The translations under genes were made by a program, and so were the position numbers. From Spinacia oleracea (lineage: Eukaryota; Streptophyta; Magnoliopsida; Caryophyllales; Amaranthaceae), in contig NC_079488.1 in assembly GCF_020520425.1 (NCBI RefSeq), forward strand, positions 89,261,285 through 89,325,284: DNA of 64,000 nt. Direction: 5' to 3'. Within the stretch, counting starts at the first letter, position 1; each line of letters starts with the position of its first letter. The notes beneath the pieces were generated by a model. It ran no database searches. It had not been told where the DNA came from and saw only the letters and a list, made by a program, of their open reading frames with translations. Below, one piece after another: positions 22,559 to 33,390 of the stretch.

Positions 22559-25500
22559 ATGTCCAGTAAGTCGAAATCATATAGTTCTACAAGAAAGATG
22601 TTTGCAACTAATGGATGGTTTTACCCAATAGTGGGTATTGCAACATTAGTTACTTTCATTTACATGTCATTTGGTGGTGATATTAACATTCGATTTAGTG
22701 CGATCAAGGAGCCTAATTATAGTTTTGTGGAGAGGGTTGGGAATCAGTTTATGTTGGATGGAAAACCCTTTTATGTTAATGGTTGGAACTCTTATTGGTT
22801 GATGGACCATGCTGTTGATGGGTTCAGTAGGCCAAGAGTGAAAGCAATGCTTCAAGCTGGATCTAAAATGGGTCTTACCGTTTGTCGAACTTGGGCTTTT
22901 AATGATGGTACCTATCATGCTCTCCAGCTTTCTCCTGGTGTGTTTGATGAGCAAGTTTTTAAGGTATATTACCCGATTTTTATCATACTTTTTAGTGTTG
23001 TTGTGAATGAGCTTCATGTTTGTGCAGCCGATCCCATCCTTTTTCGGATTAATAAATTGGCATTGTTGTTGTTGTTGTTGTTGTTGTCAATCAGCATGCT
23101 GTTTTTGCCGCCGACCCCATCCTTTTTCGGATTAAGAAATTGGCATTCTTGTTGTGAATGAGCATGATCTGATGTTTTCTTAATATGCTAGATTATATAA
23201 GGATAGATTCTAGCTCTCAAATTGTAAAGTTATTATAATGATGGCATGTTTATAAAATTTTATTCATAGATGTGCTGGTTAATCATTACTGTTGCACCAT
23301 GAGGAAACTCAAAGTTAATCATGGGTTTTTAATCTTTATGACATTTTTATTATTATGAGGTTGAAAAGAAATGGAAAACAAATAGAGAAAAGAAGAAATA
23401 ATTGTGTCAACTTTTCTTAAACTATGAAGAATCATTGGACTGTTATATATACAAATTGTTGCTTAGCGAATTTCAGCGGGACTTTAAGTAATTGATGTCT
23501 GCTGTAGGCTTTGGATTATGTGATTGCAGAAGCAAGAAAAAGTGGGGTCAGGCTGATGCTAAGTTTAGTTAACAATTTGAAAGCATATGGTGGGAAAACT
23601 CAGTATGTCAAATGGGCATGGCAAGAAGGCATTGGGATTAGCTCTTCTAATGATTCATTCTTTTATGATCCATCTATCCAGACTTATTTCAAGAATTATA
23701 TCAAGGTAGTTCCTATCTCTCTTTTTATTTCTGTATTAAGTACGTTGATAAGTTGAATGTTTAACTTTTTTTATTGACGAATACAATAACTGAGTCTTAA
23801 TGGTAGTATGTGTGATCTGCAGACTGCAACAATGGTTTTGTTGAATGTTCTGTTTAGAGTATTAAGGGAAAATGATCTTCAGATATATAGAGGAACTAGG
23901 GTCTGAGTTTTATGTTAGGCTTCTATGGTCAGGATTAGGTGACTTGTTGAGAATGTGAGATAGAGTAGCGACAGAGAATAGGCAAAAGCATTATACATTG
24001 ACATGGTTGATTGTGATTTTCTTAAGACTGCATTTATCTTCTATAAGCAGTGTAAGCTGTCAACAGCCAAGTTTTAGAGTGCTCATATCTGTCATTTAAT
24101 TTAAAAGCAAGACCAACTGGAGCTTGAAATTTTTGCAAGCTTGATTTATGTTTAAGTTCTGTCATTAATTGAATGAATGATACCAAGCTTGTAGACATAG
24201 AGGAGAAATTATGACGAAAATCACATTGCATGAGGCTATAGTGTTATCAACATGCAAATTCGAATCAGTATCCATGGATCAAACTTTTGGACCACCACTT
24301 GTCTAAATTAAGACTGAAAGTCTTTTTAGCAAATCCATTTTTCATAAACTGTATAAATAATTTTACATTTCTTCTGCTTCTCAACACCTGCAACATTTTA
24401 ACATTTTGCAAAATTCTTATGTTGGCTAGATATTATTTTTCCTAATAATTAAAAATTAATGTTATCGGGTAAAATGTTCATGATTTAATTTGTTACAAAT
24501 TTATAATTTTTTCTACTAGACAATGAAGACATTAGTGGTTAAAGTTGTGCTTTGAAAAACATGAAAGTAAAAATGATGCATGGATTGGGAAATGGAGAAT
24601 ATATCATTACTCATATTGGTAGATTAAGTGGAAGACCAATAGTTTTCCTTAGCAATTTAGTAGTAGTGCATTAGTAGTGAATAACTAAGTTTTGGCTTAT
24701 CATTTTGCATTCGTGGAGGAAAAACAATTCTTGTTACCATCCACTTACCCATTCCTCGGATTTGTAACTTTTCTTGTTTTCTGTGACTCTAATTCCCACT
24801 ATTGATTATTTTGGAGGGAAATAAAGTTTCGGAAAATCTATTTTATATAAAATTCCCATGGTTTATGTCCAAAGGAAGTGTTATTTCTGTACCCATGCTG
24901 GAGTGTTGAGGAATGACATGGGTACTAGGTACCTAAGGTGAAATGAACAAGTCTAATAGGTGGAAACTACTTTCCTTTATGTAAATTATATATAAGTTAC
25001 ATCAATGCCTGGCTCACCTACATTAACTAGTTAATGAGCTTCAAAATGTGGTCTTCAAGCTTGGTCAGTTTACTATATGAACTTCATTTATTTTCCCCTG
25101 GAGTGGGGTTTGATTGCTTCATGAATTGATTGTTTAGTTATTATGGAGACCAGACTGGTTCTTTTGCACCTTCTATGTGGAAGAAAGGGCAAATGGAAAA
25201 TCGGGTAAATCTGGGAGATGTATATTACTCTATTTTTTAACCTTTGAAATCTGCTGTTATATTATGATGAAGAATAAGAAAAAGGACCCCTCTCCAAGAT
25301 TTTCTGAAATCCAAATAGATAATTCTGTTGCTAGACCTAGACTTAATGTGGACCTTGTTGTCTTGGGTTCATTTCGGACAAACTAAAGTTCATAGGAATT
25401 GAGGTTTAAATGGCTTAGAAATTTAGAATGTATCTGTCATCTATGCTCGACAAAAACACGCTAGGCCCAGGGCTACTGATGCAATATCTAATATCTGAGT

Positions 25501-27757
25501 ATAAAGGTAATGCAATTCCCGGAAGGCCGGAACGAACTTTAATCTTTCTACGAAAACCATTCTTCTACTTTCATGTAGGTGGGATGAGAAAATTTTCTAT
25601 GGAAACAAATGGAGATATTGACTGCTATTCTGAAATACTTCCTCCTTTCTTATTTACATGACACATTCCTTTTAGGGAAATTCCTTTTTAGTTGACACAA
25701 TTCTATTATGGGAAAGTTTTTTTGATGAATTGTCATATTTTCCTTACTTTTAAAGAGGTGAAAGTGATGGTTGGTTGTTGTTAAGGGGCACTTTTGTCCT
25801 TTCACTTTTTCTTTTACCTCTCCTTAATATGTGTGTCAAAATCAATTGTGTTATGTAAATAAGAACGGAGGAAGTATGTTTCTTTTGTGATGCCTAGAAA
25901 ATTTTGTGTTGTTGAAAGCCAAAGGAGATAGTATAAGAACTTGAAGGGTAAACTTAAGTTGCCATTGTAGGATTACTAAGGCTCCGTTTGGTAGGGCGTA
26001 AAACGTTTTCATGGAAAACGATTTTTCCCTTTTCAATCATTTTGTTTGGTTGGGTAAGGGATGGAAAATAATTTTCCATGACTCCCTCAAAGGTGGAAAA
26101 TCCTTTTCCATTTGAAAGGGAGGGAAACCACTTTTTCTTCTTTCCTCCTTACCTCCCTCCCCTTTCTTCCCCTCAATTTTCACCATCTTCTCCATTTTTC
26201 CTTTAAGGTACCAAACAAAGGAATCCTAGTTTGGAATTGTGTTTTCCCTTGAAAAATGTTTTCCATGGAAAATCATTTCACAATGAAAACATTTGACGCC
26301 GTACCAAACGGAGCCCAAATGAAACTTGTTCTTGCAAACATATAAAGATCACTGTGTAAGGCATGTGGTAACCAATGTGAAGGCGTTGTGAATTTGTCAG
26401 GTAAATCAGCTTGTCTCTGAAGTGGACTCTTAGTAATATATTAGGTTGAGAATGGGGATAGTGTCCGTGGCTTTACATGAATATGAATGACACATTGTGG
26501 ATGGCTTTACTGGTTAATTTCCTCTATCTTGTGTGAGGGTAGAAAATTCTCCCAGCGGTTCACCGTGTCAATATGTTTTTTAGCGTTCTTTGCATGGTCA
26601 AGTCTATTGACTATTTGAAATAAGTCGCAGCAACCTTACTGGCTTATTTTGAGTTAGTAGTTTCCTTTCATCAGTCATTTTTCTTTTGTAGACAATTCAT
26701 GATTAATATTTATGCTTTGAATAATCTTCTTCCTATTGAAAATTTCCAGACAGTGCTTACGAGGAAGAATACCATTAATGGAATTGAATACCGGGATGAT
26801 CCTGTAATCTTTGCTTGGGAATTGATCAATGAACCACGTTGCATGTCTGACCCGTCAGGTGACACTCTTCAAGTGAGTTTTTGAGTCCTTGCAACAATGT
26901 TTTTCCTGAAGATAAATGCTCTTCAAGTACTTTTTAATCGCTTTTCTTTTCCGCTGAAAACAATCTCAAATGATAACATCTTCGATGCCATATTACTAAT
27001 TTGAAAATGATGACATGACATTGTATTGCAGGAGTGGATCAAGGAAATGTCTGAATTTATAAAAGCAATTGATGAGAAACATTTGGTTACAGTGGGCCTT
27101 GAAGGATTTTATGGTCCAAAAAGTGCAAAATCGTCTCTAAACCCGTCAGAATGGGAATCTACTATTGGAACTGATTTCGTTCGCAACAATGATATACCAA
27201 CAATTGATTTTGCTTCAGTTCATATGTATCCTGACCAATGGTGAGTATACCCTGCTAACACCCCCCGCCAAATTATACATAAAATACTTTATTTCAACTG
27301 CCCATCCCCTTTGAATGGTACAACTTTCGTGAAATAAGCTTATTCTTTTTCATATGCTAGGCTTGTTGTGGATAATCTTGAAGAAAAGTTAGAATTTGTC
27401 CAGAAGTGGGTGTCATCTCACATTGAAGATGGTGATAAAGAACTAAAGAAGCCTGTAATGTTGACTGAATTCGGGCTGTCAAGCCAGAACAAGGACTTTG
27501 ATCCTGCACACAGAGATAGGTTATTCAAACTTGTTTTTGATATCATATACAAGTCTGCAAAAAAGAACGGGTCTGGTGCTGGTTCACTTATATGGCAACT
27601 CTTTGTAGATGGAATGGATGATTTTCATGATGATTTCAGTTTAATCCCATGGAAAAAGCGATCAACTTATGACCTGATAACAGGACAGTCATGTAGATTG
27701 GCTGCAAAGCATCAGCGTTTGAACTTGCATGGAAGTTTAAGAGATTTGTGCCGGTGA
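22559..27757 (+). CDS. mannan endo-1,4-beta-mannosidase (GH5 family), five exons
   Basis: Exons 22559-22963, 23508-23705, 26750-26872, 27032-27240 and 27361-27757, all with GT/AG borders, give 443 residues. The protein hydrolyses internal beta-1,4 bonds of mannans in the cell wall. Residues 21-38 are a hydrophobic segment that could be a signal peptide or anchor. The GH5 barrel follows: YVNGWNSYW (72-80), [10 protein letters not shown] (108-117), WELINEPRC with acid/base E229, GLEGFYGP (264-271), SVHMYPDQW (304-312) and nucleophile E348 in LTEFGLS. Length and order fit plant MAN proteins, which have about 400-450 residues. The ATG at 22559 gives the N-terminal hydrophobic segment at the usual distance. 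Intron 2 (3.0 kb) hosts two MITEs. No frame defects are seen, so the gene looks functional. Which MAN paralogue it is cannot be told here. Confidence 0.95.
23024..23162 (+). repeat. duplicated 45-bp unit with (GTT)n, possible SINE tail, in intron 1
   Basis: GCCGATCCCATCC...GGATTAATAAATTGGCATT (23027-23063) is followed by a (GTT)n run. A near copy, GCCGACCCCATCC...GGATTAAGAAATTGGCATT, lies at 23108-23147. A unique-looking end plus TTG repeats resembles the 3' end of tRNA-derived plant SINEs of the Au type, but no 5' promoter boxes are seen. Confidence 0.4.
25638..25874. mobile_element. Stowaway-like MITE in mannanase intron 2 (237 bp)
   Basis: Ends CTTCCTCCTTTCTTATTTAC and GTAAATAAGAACGGAGGAAG are inverted repeats flanked by TA on each side (25636-25637, 25875-25876). 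Confidence 0.85.
25980..26315. mobile_element. MITE with long GGCTCCGTTTGGTA terminal repeats (336 bp), intron 2
   Basis: The left end GGCTCCGTTTGGTAGGGCGT and the complement of the right end (GGCTCCGTTTGGTACGGCGT) pair over more than 40 bp with few mismatches. The flanks (ACTAA / CAAAT) do not give a clear target duplication, so the superfamily is unresolved. Confidence 0.78.
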
Positions 27758-28215
27758 TCTAAGTAAGATAATTAATGTGCATGAAAGAGAGATCAGAATG
27801 TTGTTACTGATAGCTTAACTATTACAGTTGCAGAAAGTGTGTTCGTTTTTGGTATTACAATGTACACAGATGAAGATCATTGCATGAGTAGAGAGTTGTG
27901 CCACCATATTCTCACATTCATAAGGACAAAGGATCGAAGACAGTAACACGGATTCACACTACGTACGGAAGGAAGTTGAAAATAGTTTATATGTTCTCTT
28001 TCTCTTGGATTATGTTGCCCGTGGCCGTGAACAATGATCATCTATGAGCTACAGCTTATAAAGAAACTAGGACTAGGAGCTGTTTGGAGACATGATATCA
28101 CAATGTATAATTGTCAATAGTGAGAATCTCTTGTTGCCTAGTCATTTTTGAAATACATTTATCTTTCGCTTTCGTTTGTTGTCTACATTTTATTTATTTA
28201 TTTTTTCTTAATAAA
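27758..28215 (+). other. presumed 3' UTR of the mannanase gene
   Basis: Follows the TGA at 27755-27757. A canonical AATAAA lies at 28210-28215. No other feature is seen in it. The actual cleavage site cannot be read from sequence. Confidence 0.45.
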
Positions 28216-28294
28216 GGAGGGATTTCGATTTGTTCATGCAAGTTGATTTGTTCTGAAGAATGATTGTCGGTGGGCTGCTTGGATGTGTCGGTGC

Positions 28295-28709
28295 TAGGGG
28301 TGATAACGAGCCGAGACCAAACCTATATGCTCGAAACTCGTGAGCTCAGACTCGGAGCTCGTCGAGCCTGGGAAATTGGGCTCGAGTTCGAGCTCGAATT
28401 ATGAAAACCGGACTCGGTTCGGCTCGATAGACACACTCAATCTTGATCATCAAATGTTTAATTAAAAACTTGTTTATCAATTTTTTCATGTTTTATATGT
28501 TAAAAATAAATATTTATTAACGTTAATTTATGCAAAAACATATTTTATACATATATTTAAAAAGACCCTGAGCTTGCTCACGAGCTTTCGAGCCGAGCTA
28601 CTGATAGCTCAGGCTTGGCTCGTTAAGTTCTCGAGCCGAGCTTTTAACGAGCTTTGTCGAGCCGAGCATCGAGTAGTTCGTCAGCAGGCTCGGCTCATTA
28701 ACACCTCTA
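28295..28709. mobile_element. hAT-type miniature element (415 bp)
   Basis: Termini TAGGGGTGATAACGAGCC and GGCTCATTAACACCTCTA are imperfect inverted repeats. The perfect 8-bp target duplication is GTCGGTGC (28287-28294 and 28710-28717). The interior has many GAGCTCG/GAGCCGAGC subterminal motifs and no coding capacity. Confidence 0.92.
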
Positions 28710-29096
28710 GTCGGTGCTATTTATTTAATTTCAAATTTATTTCGGTTCTTTCATGAAATGTCTTTGAGGTTTAACGAAATGCACCAAGTACCCTCAATTT
28801 TTCCAAAATACACCAAATAGGCAAATACCCTCGAGGTTTGTAGAAATGCACCAAATATCCCTATTGACTAATGGATGTTAACACCGTTAACCAAATTAAC
28901 CTCTAATCAACCATTTTCTCTACTAATATTAATATTAACCTCTAATTAAATATATCAAACCAATTAAACCCCTAAAAAGTATAATTAACAATTATAAAAA
29001 ATATTAACCCAAACGTATGTTGCTGATGCTTCTTCATTTATGCTATGCCATCTTCTTCTTCTCATCTCTCACCACCTTGGCAGTCATGGCAACCAC

Positions 29097-29612
29097 CAGT
29101 GGCGGAACCAAGATTTTGACATTAGGGGGAGCCAAGACAAAATTATTACGGAGTATTCTATACATTTTAAATTTACACTTAGCTTTTTAACAATATTTTT
29201 ATAACACTTAGAATCTTGTATAAATAGTATTCGAAAATATAAGCATCCGTAGAAAAAAAAAATGCCCAAAAAAAATATGACCGGTTAATAGTTATTACAA
29301 AAACTTAATTTTACACCAAACTTTTTAACAATATTTCACTTACATCGAATATATAGGTATTTGTAAAAAAAATTGCCCAAGAAAATCCGAACTGTTAATA
29401 GTTATTGCAAAATAGAAGAAAATAAAAATTAGTTAAGTACTACTACTTCCCTGATCCTTAGCACCAACTTCTTAGGATTTAAGTCAAATTCAATCCCAAC
29501 TCAACTAGAGTACATATAGGCGAAGTTTATGTGGCGGTACTCATGATATTTTAAGCTGATGTGGGGGGGGGGGGGGGGCATGGCCCCCACCAGCCCCCTA
29601 ATTCCGCCCCTG
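29097..29612. mobile_element. hAT-type miniature element (516 bp) with an internal G16 run
   Basis: Termini CAGTGGCGGAA and TTCCGCCCCTG are inverted. Flanks GCAACCAC and GCCACCAC match at 7 of 8 positions, as expected for an aged hAT duplication. A run of 16 G lies at 29563-29578. No ORF of note. Confidence 0.82.
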
Positions 29613-29620
29613 GCCACCAC

Positions 29621-30374
29621 CACCACCCAATGCCCTAATTAACCTCGTTTCGCATCCACTTGGCGTTGCCAACCACCATCCCACCTCCTTTCCCCTTCTC
29701 ATTCTCGCCCAATCACCGCCCGACCCTACCGCCCCAACTTTCTCTCTTTTCTTCTTCACTCATTATCACATTAAAATTCGTATCCATCACCCCCAAAAAC
29801 TACCATGAAGCCCCTAAATTCTCTCTTCTTCTTGCTTTTTTTTAAAACCCCAAATCCTAGTCATTAAACCCATAAAAAAGCAACCATTAATTTACCCAAT
29901 TTTTTTTGTTAAAATCTCCCTAAACATTATCATCATATCCAGTGAAAAAATCCACTAATTTGCAACAAAACACACCCCAATTTCCATGAAATCAAGATAA
30001 GGGAGAGGAGCAGCAACTCCGGCGGCCGCAAACAAAGCAACAATGACAGAGAGTTACGACATCGGCGATAGCGAACTGAGGAGGTTGGTGGGTCGCGCCG
30101 AGGGTGGGTGAGGTATTAGGTGGATATTCGGTTTGGGATGAGGTAATGATGTGGTTATGGGATTGAAGGGAAGCTTCAATGTTTGTTTCTGGTGGTGATT
30201 TTAGTGAATTAATGTGGTGGAGTTACGTTGAGAAGCTATTGAAGGCATTCGATGTTGTTGACCGATGATGAGTGAGCCATGGATGACGATGGAGATAGTG
30301 AGTCGTGGGTCGAAGGGAAGCATGGGGAAAGAGGAGCAAGGAAGCTTAATGTTAAGGCAAGAATAAAGAAAAAG
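29621..30374. other. unassigned stretch
   Basis: C-rich, then mixed-composition DNA. Short ORFs exist on both strands but none has recognisable motifs. I see no repeat termini. Confidence 0.4.
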
Positions 30375-31045
30375 AAACGGAAAAAAAAATGGTAAAAATA
30401 GAGTTAATGTTAAAGGAAGCACAGGCCAAAGGGTCGCGTGCATCACGGCCTATGGAGAGTACGAGCGCCAACGAAGCGCTAGCGCATGGGCCAGCGCAAG
30501 CCATCCCATCGCCAATACCAAAGGGCCAGCGCCCATCATGCAAGAAAGCAGCACCAGCACGCGTGCGAGCATGCAGGGGCCAACCCATCGCCTGCTTGGC
30601 TTGGCTTGGGTGCAAACGTCTGCTTGGCTTGGCTTGGGCGCAAAGTAAAATTGCTAAGATAGTTACTTGGGCCACAAGTCTTGCTCACGACTGTTGAGTC
30701 CTTGATAGACTTTAGGGCTCGTTTCCTAATTTTACCCTAATTCTAGTTTCCTAATCCTAGTATCTTAGGGTTCGTGGAAATTCTATAATATTCCTATCAC
30801 TATTAATAAGGGCCTTTGACAAAATTATTTATACACAATATCACATGTGACTTAAAATTCAAAGGGATAAATATAATTTTGCCTATCACCTAAAAGTGAG
30901 ATCCCGATAATCCTAAAACCTTATACTGAGATTCTAGTTGGTCAAATTTAAGGCGGGTCCGAACGTGAGTTGACTATATACGAAGGGGAGACATTTGGAG
31001 CCCTAAACGTGTTGTTGTTCGGTTCGGGAACAGCTAGGGAAGACA
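30375..31045 (+). repeat. copia-family LTR fragment (3' part), interrupted by a second LTR
   Basis: The GC-rich block 30420-30650 is followed by GATTCTAGTTGGTCAA, GGACTATATACG-like sequence and TTGTTCGGTTCGGGAACAGC, matching the complement of 5160-5260. It ends at AGACA (31041-31045), where a new TGAAGG terminus begins. This is an LTR of the family invaded by another copy in the same orientation. Confidence 0.8.
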
Positions 31046-32130
31046 TGAAGGAAATAATGCCCTTGGTCCAAGTATGCATTTAATGCTAAGTATAATAAAT
31101 GCAGTTCAGTATTAATTAAACAAGTTAATAATTCAGTGAGATCAAGTGAACTGAATGCCTAGCTAGAGGCCGCTTCAGTTCAAGTGGAATTAATAATATT
31201 AATCCACAACTTACTCTTGACTGAACCCGTAGGGTCACACAAAAAGTACGTGAACGGATCAAGTATTTAGGTGAACATATTATTCATTAAGTACTCCATT
31301 TATGAACATTCGAAAACGACGGATCTCGGTTCCAGTGGGAGCTGAAATCATCAAAAGGAAAAATAAAGAATACTCCGGAAATGATGATATTGCCGGAAAC
31401 GGAAATATGGTTCATGACGGAAATATAAATATTATCCAAGTAGTAGATGTTGCCGGAAACGGAAACATGGTTCGTATCGGAAAAATATTATCGGAAATAG
31501 AAATATTGCCGGAAACGGAAATATTACCGGAATCAGAAATGTTATCGGAAAAAGAAATTATTTCCGGAATCGAAAATATTAACGGAAACGTAAATATTTG
31601 TTCGAAACGGAAATGGATTCCGGAATCGGAAAACGAATCGGAAGCTCAACGAGCGACAAGCCGGCAAGCGAGCCGGCCCATCGCTCGACAAGCAAGCGAG
31701 CAAGGCAGCAGCGCTAATGGGCCGTGCCAAGCAAGCGAGCAAGGCAGCAGCTCCATGGGTCGCGCCAAGAAAGTGAGTAAGGCAGCAGCCATGGGGCGCG
31801 CCAAGCAAGCGAGCAAGGAAGCAGCCATGGGCCATGGCCGCAATGCGTTGGGCCTTCGGCCAGCTGCTGCTGTGGCTGGGCCTAGGCAGGCACACGCACC
31901 AACGTGGCCTGTTGTGGCCGCGTTGGGTTGTTTCGTCTTGGGCTCCAAGAAAGGTCCGATTGCTTAATTCCCAAGTAACCTTGGATTAAGTATTCCTATT
32001 CCTACTGTAATTGATCTAATTAAGAGTTTAATTAATGTTGCAATTCTAATTGAATAAGAATTTCAATCCTAGTAGGTTTGGTAATTCTATTCCTAGTAAG
32101 ACTCAAATTCCTTATTTCCTACCCAAGTTT
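31046..32130 (+). repeat. copia-family LTR, 5' complete, 3' truncated
   Basis: Starts TGAAGGAAATAATGCCCTTG and keeps the GGAAACGGAAAT array (31380-31620), the GC-rich block (31640-31930) and the following AATTAAGAGTTTAATTAA region. Matching fades near 32130, before the TATA and terminal parts. Long ORFs in the GC block are by-products of composition. Confidence 0.82.
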
Positions 32131-33264
32131 ATTTTCATTTTAATAAAAAAGATGACATCACCATGACGTTAGCGCACACACCAACAAGACTGTCTTCAAA
32201 GCCGTCTTTTCGGTAAGGAGACCTTATACAAAAGTTTTCGTTTCCATAATAATACACAATGCAAGTGAAATTAGAAGACTTTCAAAAATTTATTAACATT
32301 TACTTTTCTTTAGATCTCCACAATTTTAATTTTACTCACATTTCCATGTTAAACAGGTTCACACTTTGCGTAAGCATCCTTAGGCCCCGTCTATTTCGAT
32401 TACCTTATTTCTCCTTATCTAATCTGATATGATTTGAACTAGCCTGATCTGAACTTATTTTTCTGATATGATTTGATTTGATCTGATTTTTCATATTTAA
32501 CATTTAAACAAAAACTACTATTATTAATATGAAATTATTTACAAATAAAATAAATTTTATTCAAATTTATAATATTGTTATTATAAATTACATATTATTT
32601 ATTTGACTTTACTCATTGTTTAACTATTCCATATATTAGATAGACTTAAACATGATTTGAATAAATCGGTTATGATTTGGACAGATCGGTTCTGAGTTAG
32701 ACATTATCTGGACATACCGTTTCTGATATGGACATAATGGTTTTGACTTGAACATTATTTGGACATGCCGGTTCAAATCTTGACATATGGGTTCTGATCT
32801 GGACAAATTGGTTCAGTTTTAGACATGATCTGTATAGATCGGTTATGATCTTGACATGATCTATGCAGATTAGTTCTCATCAAAACATGATCTACACATA
32901 CCGGATCTGATATGGACATGAAGGTTCTGATCTGGACATAATGGTTCTGATCTGGGCATAATGGTTCTGATTCGGACATGATGAATACATATCGATTTTT
33001 ATATGGACATGATATGTATAAATCAGTTATGATCTGGTCATGATTTGTACAGATCGATCCTGATCTGGACATGATCTCTCCAGATCGGTACTGATCTTGA
33101 CATCATCTGTACAGATCAGTTATGATCTATACATGATCTAATCATACCGGTCTTGCTCTGGACATGATTTTTACATATCAGTAAAGATCTGGACATGATC
33201 TGTACAAATCGGTTCTAATATGGACATGATATGTACAGATCGATTTTGATATGGACATGATCAA
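32131..33264. repeat. TCTGAT-rich region ending in a degenerate minisatellite
   Basis: 32390-32520 is rich in TCTGATATGATTTGA-like units. 32640-33264 is an imperfect tandem array of about 18- or 36-bp units such as GATCTGGACATGATCTGTAC and AGATCGGTTCT. No gene. A similar TCTGATCTGAT sequence recurs at 58556-58615, on the far side of the nested cluster. Confidence 0.7.
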
Positions 33265-33267
33265 GAC

Positions 33268-33268
<1 letters not shown>

Positions 33269-33298
<30 letters not shown>

Positions 33299-33317
33299 AA
33301 TAATGATAATAATAATG

Positions 33318-33366
<49 letters not shown>

Positions 33367-33390
33367 TAAACAATAATAACAATAATAACA
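33269..33390. repeat. TAA microsatellite, left of LINE copy 1
   Basis: TAA units with some TGA interruptions. The LINE-like sequence starts immediately after. Confidence 0.9.

Noticed and set aside
30352..30697. ORFs of about 100 codons on both strands
   Set aside because: GC cassette of a copia LTR fragment.
31302..31967. 221-codon + strand ORF
   Set aside because: Lies wholly inside a copia LTR (repeat array plus GC cassette); no domain.
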